This document shows, one piece after another, positions 1-7,740 of a stretch of DNA of 64,000 bases (positions are counted from its first letter, which is position 1; every line of letters starts with the position of its first letter). The stretch covers positions 62,001 to 126,000 of the forward strand of contig CALDYP010000023.1 in the NCBI GenBank assembly GCA_937944445.1. Reading direction: 5' to 3'. The translations under genes and the position numbers were made by a program. This DNA is from an uncultured Anaerolineae bacterium. Lineage in GTDB: Bacteria > Chloroflexota > Anaerolineae > Aggregatilineales > Phototrophicaceae. The notes below the pieces were generated by a model. The model did no database searches and had not been told where the DNA came from. It worked only from the letters and a program-made list of their open reading frames with translations.

Positions 1-698
1 TCCTCCATCGTCTCGCCGAGGCCGAGCATGATGCCGCTCTTGGTCAGCACGAGCGGATCCATCTCTTTGGCGTTGCGCAGCGTGGCCAGCGCCCAACCGT
101 AGTCGTCTTGAGGCTGCACCTTCTTGAACAGGCGCGGAACGGTCTCCACGTTGTGGTTGAGGATTTCCGGCTGCGCGTCCATGACGATCTTCAACGCGGT
201 GCGGCTGCCCTTGAAATCCGGGATGAGCACTTCGATGCTGCACCCGGGCTGAAGCTGGCGGATGCGGCGGATGACCATCGCAAAAATCGGCGCGCCGCCG
301 TCTGGGCGGTCGTCACGGTTGACACTGGTGATGACGACGTGCCGTAGCCCCATCGCGCGGACGCTCTGAGCGATGCGGTTCGGCTCGGCCCAGTCCAGCG
401 GGCTGGGGCGGCCTGTCTTGATGTCACAAAAGCCACAGCTGCGCGTGCAGGTGTCGCCCATCATCAGGAACGTCGCTGTCCCCTTGCCCCAGCACTCGCC
501 TAGGTTGGGGCACTGCGCCTCTTCGCACACAGTGTGCAGCGTCTTGCTGCGCATCAACTGGCGAACGTTCTCATAGGTCTCGCCGCTGGGCGCTTTGACC
601 TTGATCCACGGAGGACGGCGCAGCGGGTGCGCCGGGTCTGGCTGCCAGTCGCTGGCGCTCGTCGTCGGAATGCTGTCAACAGAAATTGTATCGCTCAC
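1..698 (-). CDS. lipA: Lipoyl synthase (partial, C-terminus beyond the window)
   Basis: Radical SAM enzyme that inserts two sulfurs into protein-bound octanoyl groups to make the lipoyl cofactor of 2-oxoacid dehydrogenases and the glycine cleavage system. The visible part carries both iron-sulfur signatures in order: the auxiliary-cluster motif [12 protein letters not shown] (C-x4-C-x5-C) and, after GDT, the radical SAM motif CTRSCGFC (C-x3-C-x2-C). The conserved SVNRDD segment follows. A GTG start is chosen because GAGG lies about 9 nt upstream and the in-frame region above it is short. The gene runs off the left edge, so about a quarter of the protein is missing. Identity is near certain. 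Confidence 0.95.
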   Translation of the reverse strand, partial: MSDTISVDSIPTTSASDWQPDPAHPLRRPPWIKVKAPSGETYENVRQLMRSKTLHTVCEEAQCPNLGECWGKGTATFLMMGDTCTRSCGFCDIKTGRPSPLDWAEPNRIAQSVRAMGLRHVVITSVNRDDRPDGGAPIFAMVIRRIRQLQPGCSIEVLIPDFKGSRTALKIVMDAQPEILNHNVETVPRLFKKVQPQDDYGWALATLRNAKEMDPLVLTKSGIMLGLGETME

Positions 699-735
699 AG
701 GAACCTCATTGGTCACACTACAGTTGCATTAAATT

Positions 736-741
736 AGTATA
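736..741 (-). promoter_or_regulatory. Candidate -10 box for lipA
   Basis: On the minus strand TATACT lies about 38 nt upstream of the chosen lipA start in an AT-rich patch. No good -35 hexamer is seen at 16-18 nt, so this is only a partial promoter call. Confidence 0.35.
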
Positions 742-839
742 GCGCCCGAACAGGCCGTAGCGTAGATGGGGCATATGCCAATCACCGCTGCGCGCATCAC
801 TCTGGACTTTCACTCCATTGAGCACAGTATCTGACGCGG

Positions 840-1589
840 CTAACCATCTGCATCATACGTGCCGCGCAGCACGTGCCACACCGTCCACAGCAGCCCCTCA
901 TGCAAGCTGAAGGCTACTAAAAGTGCCCCCAATCCCAGCGTTGGCACAAACGACGCGCTTAGCGCAAAGATGAACGTCTTTGCCACCGCGTAGGCCACCC
1001 CAGCAGACAGGGCCGCACTCGCCCCACCGCTGCTCGCCCGTGCGCTGACGAGGCCGATGAGCGCCCCTAGTGGGATGCTCTGTGCAGAGTCCACTGCGAT
1101 GAAGATCAGCAGGGCTACCACCCACCACGGGACGCCGTCGGGCTGATCAAGGCTGACTTGCGCTCCCAGCAGCAGCAGCGCCGCCAGCCCGCCCACCACG
1201 ATCAGCAGCCGCCAGAGCAGCCGCTGCCACCTTGCCGCGCCGCTCGTGCTCAGCCGACCGCGCAGCTTGTCCAGCACCCCCTTGAGCGCCCCCTCTGGGG
1301 TCGATTGGAGCACCGCCCAGCCGGTGTTGCTTGCATAGCGCTGGATCGTGATTGCCGTGTCAACCGCGCAGTGCAAGCCGCGCAGCGTGCCGCTCAGCGC
1401 CAGCGCCGCCCCACACGCCGACAAAAGGAACAGCAGCAGCGACGTGCCAACCGTCGGCAAGAGCCAGACCAACACTCCCAACACAACGAGCAGCAGCGCC
1501 AGCGCCACAATTAACCAGCGTGGGACGCGCACCTGCACCGGAGCGGCTGCCGACGACAGCGCCAGCCAACGCCATAGGTAGAGGCTCAT
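840..1589 (-). CDS. Polytopic membrane protein of unknown function
   Basis: A 249-residue protein with about six hydrophobic segments (roughly residues 25-43, 45-68, 124-142, 153-167, 170-185 and 190-235). A charged cytosolic-looking stretch containing KGVLDKLRGR separates the first pair from the rest. I recognise no family motif; the small Gly/Ala-rich helices resemble generic transporter-like membrane proteins. The start lies 1 nt after the stop of the upstream beta-propeller gene (TAG-G-ATG), so the two are translationally coupled and probably belong to one envelope-protein operon. Function unknown. Confidence 0.75.
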   Translation of the reverse strand: MSLYLWRWLALSSAAAPVQVRVPRWLIVALALLLVVLGVLVWLLPTVGTSLLLFLLSACGAALALSGTLRGLHCAVDTAITIQRYASNTGWAVLQSTPEGALKGVLDKLRGRLSTSGAARWQRLLWRLLIVVGGLAALLLLGAQVSLDQPDGVPWWVVALLIFIAVDSAQSIPLGALIGLVSARASSGGASAALSAGVAYAVAKTFIFALSASFVPTLGLGALLVAFSLHEGLLWTVWHVLRGTYDADG

Positions 1590-1590
1590 C

Positions 1591-2721
1591 CTACGGCTTA
1601 TACCCCCACGCCAGCACGTCGGGCTGGCCTAGCGCAGGGAAGATGCCGTCGCTCAGTTCAGTGAATTGACCTGTTTCCACGTTGAGCGCCAACAGCAGGT
1701 AACCGCGCCCGTCGCCCTCCACATTGCCGCCAAACGCGATGTGGCTGCTGTCAGGCGACCAGACCAACATCGGTGGGTTGGGGGTGTGCTCACTGGTGCT
1801 GAAGCCGCAGTAGCGCACCGTCTCGCGGGTGTAGACGTCCGTCACATGGAGGAAGGCCTGCCCCGTCACCGCAGCGGGGTCGCTGGTGTTCATCGGCAGC
1901 ACCCAATAGGCCACCTTGCGGCTGTCGGGCGACCAACTCAAGCTGCTGGGTGACGCCCCGTTGATGCGCACCGCCCCCGCCGCGCTGAAGGTCGTCAGCG
2001 GCACGATCTGCGGCGCATCAAGCGGAACGAGCGCCAGCTCCGCCCCGCGCAGCCCTGCCGCGTCGGGTTCTGCCCGCAGCACGAACGCCAGATACAGCCC
2101 ATCCGGCGACCACGCTGCCGCGTTGAAGTACGGCGTGTCAGCGGTGAGCAGCATCGGCTGGACGAACGCCTCTGGCTGCTGCATCAGGTTCAGGTTGACC
2201 AAGTAACGCAGGAAGTCCTCCGCAGTCGGGGCGATCTGGATCGCCCAGTCGCCCATGATCGTCACGACCCCTTCCGTCGGCAGGAAGCGACGCTGCTCCA
2301 CTGTGCCGCCCTCCGGCTGATAGAACGCGCGGTGATCGGGCGTCCACACGAGCAGCTCACCGTTGGCTGCCCAGATCACATCAGTGGCGATGTCCATGAT
2401 CGGGGTGCGCTGTGTGCCGTCAAGCCGCATCTTCATGTAGCCCTGTGTGCGCGGGTTGAGGTAGGTGATCCAGCGTGCATCCGGCGAGAGGCGGCAGTTG
2501 CTCACGCAGGGGGTCGTCTCTGGCAGCGGGTAGCGCGTGGCGCGCGCGATGTCGTAGACCCACAGCGCCGCTCCGTCAAAATAGGTGAGGATGATCCCCT
2601 GCGGGCTGAAATCCGCTGCCCGCAGCACAATCCCCTCTGCAGGGCAGCGCTCAACCACTGACTGCGCGCGGCCGATTGCCACCACAACCACGAGAATCAG
2701 CGCCAACCCTGTTCTACGCAT
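1591..2721 (-). CDS. Secreted TolB/PD40-type beta-propeller protein
   Basis: A 376-residue exported protein. An N-terminal signal peptide (MRRTGLALILVVVVAIG, then RAQS) is followed by repeated beta-propeller blades with the PD40/TolB signature: LSPDARWITY, WSPDGLYLAF, WSPDSRKVAY and WSPDSSHIAF. Such propellers usually mediate protein or glycan contacts outside the membrane. The start is placed at the internal ATG rather than 13 codons upstream, because it gives a clean signal peptide and overlaps the preceding gene's stop by only 8 nt. It sits between a cytosolic-looking hypothetical and a membrane protein in a coupled three-gene set. The substrate cannot be read from the sequence. Confidence 0.8.
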   Translation of the reverse strand: MRRTGLALILVVVVAIGRAQSVVERCPAEGIVLRAADFSPQGIILTYFDGAALWVYDIARATRYPLPETTPCVSNCRLSPDARWITYLNPRTQGYMKMRLDGTQRTPIMDIATDVIWAANGELLVWTPDHRAFYQPEGGTVEQRRFLPTEGVVTIMGDWAIQIAPTAEDFLRYLVNLNLMQQPEAFVQPMLLTADTPYFNAAAWSPDGLYLAFVLRAEPDAAGLRGAELALVPLDAPQIVPLTTFSAAGAVRINGASPSSLSWSPDSRKVAYWVLPMNTSDPAAVTGQAFLHVTDVYTRETVRYCGFSTSEHTPNPPMLVWSPDSSHIAFGGNVEGDGRGYLLLALNVETGQFTELSDGIFPALGQPDVLAWGYKP

Positions 2722-3376
2722 CGTCCACCTGCCACAGCGCAGCAAACGGCGGATCGGCAAGGTCAGTCACCACCAGCAGATCGCCGTGGCGGATGGGCGC
2801 GGTCGGCTGGCGCAGACGCAGGCCGTCCAGCGGCGGCGAGAGCAGCGTGTCCTCGCCCATCGGGTGGAACACCTGCAGCGGGATGATCTCGTAGTCGTGA
2901 TCCGCCCCGGTCACGGCGCACGCTAGCCCCACCTCGCGCAGGATCCAGCGCTCGCCCAAGTCTACCTCGTACAGCGGCTGGCTGTACGCCAACCCAATAA
3001 TGGCTGGCGGCGGCGTGTACAGGCGAAAGGCGTCGATCAAGGCCATCTTTTCGACCAAAGCCAGCGGACGCGCCCACTCATCCACGCGCGACAGACGGCG
3101 CAAACCGGGCGCTTTCTTCAGCACGCCCCATTGAAAAGCCTGTTCATAGCTGGTGGCGGGTTGTGACCATTCACCCGCAGGGAAATCAGACAAGGGGTGA
3201 CCGATGGCCGCTCCAGTGTGATCAAGCAGTTGATAATGCAGCACGGACGAGTCATCGACCGCCAGAGTCGCCACGACACAACGTGCAGCGTCCAGCGCCG
3301 TGATGTACTGCTCAACATGGTGGTCATCCAGCCAATTTTGCAACGAGAACTGCGCAGTTTGTCGGAATTTTGTCAT
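2714..3376 (-). CDS. Conserved-looking hypothetical protein, first gene of envelope operon
   Basis: A 220-residue protein without signal peptide or membrane segment. It has a Trp/Tyr-rich, mixed alpha/beta composition with motifs such as WVDEWARPL-like and PPPAIIGLAYSQPLY stretches, but I recognise no family. It is the promoter-proximal gene of the minus-strand set and overlaps the downstream propeller gene by 8 nt, so both are probably made together. The divergent gene upstream is a response regulator. A role linked to the secreted propeller is possible but only guilt by association. Confidence 0.7.
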   Translation of the reverse strand: MTKFRQTAQFSLQNWLDDHHVEQYITALDAARCVVATLAVDDSSVLHYQLLDHTGAAIGHPLSDFPAGEWSQPATSYEQAFQWGVLKKAPGLRRLSRVDEWARPLALVEKMALIDAFRLYTPPPAIIGLAYSQPLYEVDLGERWILREVGLACAVTGADHDYEIIPLQVFHPMGEDTLLSPPLDGLRLRQPTAPIRHGDLLVVTDLADPPFAALWQVDDA

Positions 3377-3732
3377 GAGGGTTATAAAGTTGTGTGAGAT
3401 TGAAGCAAAGTTCTGCTTGCGGCGTTATACTAAATTTAGGCCTGTATCGTTTGCTTTGCTAGTGGCAGAGAAAGGCAGCGCCGATGGTCACATCATACCA
3501 CACCCACACCGACGATCCAGACGACCTGCGCGCTGGGATGCCATCTAACAGTGAACGGCTCAATGAGCCATGCGCTGAAGGGCCGCCACCCAAGACACCC
3601 ACAAGGCCACGGTTTTTGAGTCAAACTGGAACGATGGCGCAAATTAGCTTAGAAGTAGATGAGCCGCTCAACGACTTTGAGCACGCACGGGCGACGACCG
3701 AGACAGTTGCTGTTCGCAGACAGGAGTGTGAG
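3377..3732. other. Divergent intergenic region upstream of response regulator
   Basis: About 355 nt between the divergent hypothetical gene and the response regulator. A plus-strand -10-like TATACT lies at 3426-3431 without a convincing -35. The response-regulator frame stays open upstream to an ATG at 3484, but the 83-codon extension has no recognisable domain. The internal ATG has a good AGGAG, so I treat the stretch as a long 5' untranslated region. Confidence 0.4.
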
Positions 3733-4122
3733 ATGAGTACCCATGATCCCGTTCTCATCGTTGAGGACACGGTCGAGCTAGCAGAAGTGATCGAAGCAAC
3801 CGTTGAAGGCATGGGGCTGCCAACCGTCGTCGCCAACCACGGCAGCATTGCGCTGGATCATCTGCAGACGATCTCACCACGGCTGCTGCTGCTCGATATC
3901 GGTCTGCCAGATATTAACGGATGGGACATCCTCAAGTTCGTGAGAGAGAGGTACAAGACAAACGGACAGACGATGCCGCCAATTATCGTCATCACGGCTT
4001 ACAGCGACCCAACGAATCGCCTTGTCGGCAAGTTCGAAGAAGTGAACGCTTACCTGATTAAGCCATTTACACCTGAGCAGATTGAAGCAACGGTTCGCAG
4101 CGTCTTGAATGCTCAGACCTAG
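3733..4122 (+). CDS. Stand-alone receiver-domain response regulator
   Basis: A 129-residue protein consisting only of a CheY-like receiver domain. The canonical residues are present: acidic pair E11-D12, phospho-acceptor D55 (in LLLLDIGLPD), T88 in VITAY and K110 in LIKPF. There is no output domain, so it probably acts through protein-protein contacts or as a phosphorelay intermediate. No histidine kinase gene lies nearby. Start chosen at the ATG preceded by AGGAG 6 nt away; an upstream in-frame ATG would add 83 unrecognised residues. The TPR gene downstream overlaps its end by 14 nt, which suggests coupled expression and possibly a shared role. Confidence 0.88.
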   Translation: MSTHDPVLIVEDTVELAEVIEATVEGMGLPTVVANHGSIALDHLQTISPRLLLLDIGLPDINGWDILKFVRERYKTNGQTMPPIIVITAYSDPTNRLVGKFEEVNAYLIKPFTPEQIEATVRSVLNAQT

Positions 4123-5014
4123 TTGTTTGCCGATTTTTGTGTTGTCAATTGTTGGCTTTGTCCTCTGGCAGCCTGTGATTGCGCAAACAAGCCGCGCCCC
4201 CCAAGCTGACCGCTACGCCCTGCTCTATCAGAGTTTGTCGCTTGACACAAGATCGCCAACGCATGAGCGCCGTCTGGCTGACCTGTGGCGCGACATGGGC
4301 GATTTGCGCGCCAGTCTGCCCGCCTACACGGCAGCCCTCACAGCGGCCCCAGAGGCAGCCCTCGCGCTGCAACTAGCCGAGTTCTACCTCACCCTTGAAG
4401 ACTACAGCGCTGCGCTCCACGTGTTGGAATTGGGGCACGCCGCTGCGCCGCGCTCGGCATCGCTCAACGCGATGTTAGGCTTCTTGCTGGCTCCATCCCT
4501 GCCAGAGCGCGCGCTGCCACACCTGCGCTCGGTGGGGTTTGATGATCGCTACGACAGCGCCACCCTGCCCCTGATTGCGCTCATCCGCCAAGAAGCTGGC
4601 TTCGTTTCGCCAGTCTACAGCGCGCAAGTCGGCGCAGTGTTGGCCAGCGCTGGCCGCCTGACACTCGCTGAGCACGCCTATCGCTTCGCGGTTGCACAGG
4701 AACCCACCTTCGCTGAGGCGCTCGCACAGATCGCCTACCTGCGCAGCCAGCAAGGCCGCGACAGCGCGTATTGGCTTGAGCAAGCGCTGGCGCTCGCCCC
4801 CACCAGTTCTGATGTGCGGCTGGCGCAGGCGCTCATACTGCGGCAGCAGGGCGAGCTTGACGCCGCACTGGAGGCGCTGGCCATCGCTCGCCTCTACGCC
4901 CCTGCTGACCCCGTCCTCTACCGCGAAACTGCCCGCACCTATGAACAGCTTGGGCGCGACGATCTGGCGGCGGTGTGGCAAGCTCAAGCCGACGCCTTGA
5001 CGACCGCGCCGTAG
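4109..5014 (+). CDS. Exported TPR-repeat protein
   Basis: A 301-residue protein with an N-terminal signal peptide or anchor (MLRPSCLPIFVLSIVGFVLW, cleavage likely near VIAQ). Tandem tetratricopeptide-like helical pairs follow, for example LRASLPAYTAALTAAPEAAL, YSAALHVLELGHAAAP and LDAALEALAIARLYAPADP. TPRs scaffold protein complexes; this one would act outside the membrane. Its start lies inside the response-regulator gene, giving a 14-nt overlap and translational coupling. No catalytic motif is visible. Confidence 0.85.
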   Translation: MLRPSCLPIFVLSIVGFVLWQPVIAQTSRAPQADRYALLYQSLSLDTRSPTHERRLADLWRDMGDLRASLPAYTAALTAAPEAALALQLAEFYLTLEDYSAALHVLELGHAAAPRSASLNAMLGFLLAPSLPERALPHLRSVGFDDRYDSATLPLIALIRQEAGFVSPVYSAQVGAVLASAGRLTLAEHAYRFAVAQEPTFAEALAQIAYLRSQQGRDSAYWLEQALALAPTSSDVRLAQALILRQQGELDAALEALAIARLYAPADPVLYRETARTYEQLGRDDLAAVWQAQADALTTAP

Positions 5015-5071
5015 TATCCCCCCACGATTTTGCTACAATAAAACACACTTGTTGCACGATGAGGACAACGT

Positions 5072-5980
5072 GTGTCAGACGTTCAAACTCGCCCATCTCG
5101 CCGCTGGCTGCGCACCAGCATCACGATCATAGCGCTGTGTGCGGCCATCGTCGGCCTGAACGCGCTCGCGGTCATGTGGTCAAGCGCGCGCACAGTGCTG
5201 ACCGCCCCCGCCGGTGAGGTCATCTACGCCGCGGGCTTCGACGGCTTTGAGGACGAATGGCAGCAGTATGAGGGCCGCCTCTCCGCGCGCATCGCGGACG
5301 GCGTGCTGCGCCTGAGCGTGGACGACGCCCCTGCCACCATCTACTCGCTCGCTCGGCCCAACTTCGCCGATTTCGATCTGCACGTGCAGGCGACCACCAC
5401 CGGCGGGCCGGTTGACAACGCCTTCGGGGTGATCTTCCGCCTTGAGGCAGCCTCCGACGCTTGTCAGATGCCGCTGATGATCCTGTGTGATCTGGCGCAA
5501 GCCCCGCTGTTGAGCGTGCCGCTGCGCTTGCTGTTCCGCCCCCACGCCGGCGGCGCTCAGGGCTATTACATGTTCCTCATCAGCGCGGACGGCTACTACA
5601 GCGTGTGGCAGGCCGTTGATGACGGCAGCGGCACACAGGCGCGCCGCGTCAGCGCGTGGATCGCCAGCGACCTCGTCAATCAGGGGCTGAACGCCGTAAA
5701 TGAGCTGCGCGTGCTGGCCGTCGGCGACACGTTCCGCTTCTTCATCAACGGCCAACCGGTGTCGCTATGCTTGCCCGACGACCCCAACGCGCAGAGCACC
5801 TACAGCGCCGGGCAGTGCATCGGCGGCCAGATGACAGATGTATGGGTCAACGCGGATTACGCCGTCGGGCAGATCGGCCTCGTCGCGCAGTCCACACTGA
5901 GCGGCGGCAGCGGCGTCGTGGTGGAGTTCGACAAACTGCGCATCTTCAGCCCTGCCCCCAGCCCTGAGGTGCAGATATGA
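5072..5980 (+). CDS. Membrane-anchored concanavalin A/LamG-fold protein
   Basis: A 302-residue protein with a short basic cytosolic tail, one N-terminal transmembrane segment (about residues 15-36) and an extracellular domain that begins YAAGFDGFEDEWQQYEGRL. This pattern, with later F..FDLHVQ and FGVIFR, is typical of jelly-roll concanavalin A-like domains (DUF1080 or LamG type), suggesting glycan binding. The start is GTG with GAGGAC upstream; a TACAAT -10-like box lies before it. The stop overlaps the mtaB start (ATGA), which couples an envelope protein to a tRNA-modifying enzyme, an unexpected pairing. Ligand unknown. Confidence 0.78.
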   Translation: MSDVQTRPSRRWLRTSITIIALCAAIVGLNALAVMWSSARTVLTAPAGEVIYAAGFDGFEDEWQQYEGRLSARIADGVLRLSVDDAPATIYSLARPNFADFDLHVQATTTGGPVDNAFGVIFRLEAASDACQMPLMILCDLAQAPLLSVPLRLLFRPHAGGAQGYYMFLISADGYYSVWQAVDDGSGTQARRVSAWIASDLVNQGLNAVNELRVLAVGDTFRFFINGQPVSLCLPDDPNAQSTYSAGQCIGGQMTDVWVNADYAVGQIGLVAQSTLSGGSGVVVEFDKLRIFSPAPSPEVQI

Positions 5981-7257
5981 AAGTGCACCTGCGCATGTTG
6001 GGCTGTCGGCTCAACCAAGCCGAAATCGACATGATGGCGCGCCAGCTTGAGCAGCAGGGCCACACCGTCGTAGACGCCCCCGAACAGGCAGATCAGATCA
6101 TCGTCAACACCTGCGCCGTGACGAACGACGCCGTCAAGAGCGGTCGCCGCCTCATCGCTGACCTGCATGAGGCAAGCCGCGCCGCGCAGATCACCGTGAC
6201 CGGCTGCCACGCGCAGATCGCCCCCGATCAGCTCGCCGTGCTGCCCGGGGTGGCGCGCGTCGTGCCCAACGACCAGAAAGATCGCCTCGTCGAGCAGCTC
6301 ACCGGCCAGCCAGTTGAACCGTTCGACGTGGAGCCGCACGCCCGCAGCGCGCAGCAGGGGGCATGGCGCACCCGCGCGTTCGTCAAAGTGCAGGACGGGT
6401 GCGACAACGCTTGCACCTTCTGCATCACGACCGTCGCGCGCGGCGCAGGCCGCAGCCGCCCTGCCGAGGAAGTCGTCCACGAGGTGCGCGCGCTGCACGC
6501 GATGGGCTATCAAGAAGCCGTCTTGACCGGCGTCCACCTCGGCAGCTACGGCCACGACCTCGGCAACCATGACGGCTTGTTCTGCCTTGTGCGGCGGCTG
6601 CTGGCCGAGACCGACATCCCGCGGCTGCGCCTCTCATCACTCGAGCCGTGGGATCTGTCCCCCGCTTTCTTCACGCTCTGGGAGAACCCGCGCCTGTGCC
6701 CTCATCTGCACCTGCCGCTGCAAAGCGGCTGCGACGCCACCCTGCGGCGCATGCGCCGCAACACCACCGCCGCCGCGTTCCGCGCGCTGGTCGAACAGGC
6801 CCGTGCCGCCATCCCCGACGTGCGCATCACCACTGATCTAATCGTGGGCTTTCCGGGCGAGACCGACGACGAATACGCTCAGAGCCGCGCCTTCGTGCAG
6901 GCGATGGACTTCGCGGGCATGCACGTGTTCCGCTACAGCGTGCGCGCGGGCACGCCTGCCGCGCGCATGCGCGGGCAGGTGGCCGCCGACGTCAAAAAAG
7001 CGCGCAGCCATGAGATGCTGGCCATCGCCGCTGCGGGTGAAGCGCGTTTCGCGCAGCGTTATCTTGGCTCAACGGCCCCGGTTTTGTGGGAGAACGTCGC
7101 CGGGGCTGCGCCGCAGGGCTTCCTCAACGTCGGCTACACGCACCATTACCTGCGCGTGCAGGCCGTTCATCCCCGCGTGCTGACCAACACGATCACGCCG
7201 ACGCACCTTGCCGAACTGCGCGATGGGCTGCTGCACGGCGTGCCCGTGATAGAATAA
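5977..7257 (+). CDS. mtaB: tRNA (N6-threonylcarbamoyladenosine 37) methylthiotransferase MtaB
   Basis: Radical SAM methylthiotransferase that converts t6A37 to ms2t6A37 in ANN-decoding tRNAs. The UPF0004 N-terminal domain supplies cluster cysteines C10, C46 and C77 (MLGC, VNTC, VTGC). The radical SAM motif C142-x3-C146-x2-C149 (CDNACTFC) follows, then LTGVHLGSYG, LPLQSGC and DLIVGFPGETD. The C-terminal TRAM-like part is short. At 426 residues it fits the MtaB/YqeV clade rather than MiaB. It is coupled to the upstream lectin-fold gene by a 4-nt overlap and followed by yqeY. Confidence 0.92.
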   Translation: MKVHLRMLGCRLNQAEIDMMARQLEQQGHTVVDAPEQADQIIVNTCAVTNDAVKSGRRLIADLHEASRAAQITVTGCHAQIAPDQLAVLPGVARVVPNDQKDRLVEQLTGQPVEPFDVEPHARSAQQGAWRTRAFVKVQDGCDNACTFCITTVARGAGRSRPAEEVVHEVRALHAMGYQEAVLTGVHLGSYGHDLGNHDGLFCLVRRLLAETDIPRLRLSSLEPWDLSPAFFTLWENPRLCPHLHLPLQSGCDATLRRMRRNTTAAAFRALVEQARAAIPDVRITTDLIVGFPGETDDEYAQSRAFVQAMDFAGMHVFRYSVRAGTPAARMRGQVAADVKKARSHEMLAIAAAGEARFAQRYLGSTAPVLWENVAGAAPQGFLNVGYTHHYLRVQAVHPRVLTNTITPTHLAELRDGLLHGVPVIE

Positions 7258-7284
7258 ACATATCAACACATCAGAGGATCGCCT

Positions 7285-7740
7285 ATGGAACACCCCAAAG
7301 AGCAACTCAACCACGCGCTCAAAGAAGCGATGAAGAACAAAGACAACCAACGGCGCGACGTGCTGCGCTTGCTGACGAGCGCCATCAAACAAGTGGAGAT
7401 CGACACTCAGAAAGAACTCACCCCTGAACAGGTGGTCGACGTGCTGCAAAAAGAGGCCAAAAAACGCCGCGAGAGCATCAGCGAGCTGACGGGCGCAGGC
7501 CGCGCCGAGCAGGCCGCTGCCGAGCAGTACGAGCTAAGTGTGCTGGAGGAATTCCTGCCCAAGCAGCTCACCGCTGATGAACTGCGCGCGTTGATTCAAG
7601 CCGCCATCGCTGAGGTCGGCGCGACCAGCGGCAAAGACATGGGCAAGGTGATGGGCGTCATTCAACCGCAGACGAAAGGCCGCGCAGACGGTAAACTCGT
7701 CAGCCAATTGGTGAAAGAGATGTTGGACAGCCTCTCATGA
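7285..7740 (+). CDS. yqeY: GatB/YqeY domain protein
   Basis: A 151-residue YqeY-family protein, related to the C-terminal tRNA-contacting domain of GatB of the Glu-tRNA(Gln) amidotransferase. Typical family features are the N-terminal LNHALKEAMKNKD, the RLLTSAIKQVEID block, EQYELSVLEEFLPKQL in the middle and a C-terminal GKDMGKVMGVIQPQTKGRADG. Its exact role is not settled in the family. A GAGG lies 9 nt before the ATG. The stop overlaps the pgpH start (ATGA), so the two are coupled. Confidence 0.93.
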   Translation: MEHPKEQLNHALKEAMKNKDNQRRDVLRLLTSAIKQVEIDTQKELTPEQVVDVLQKEAKKRRESISELTGAGRAEQAAAEQYELSVLEEFLPKQLTADELRALIQAAIAEVGATSGKDMGKVMGVIQPQTKGRADGKLVSQLVKEMLDSLS

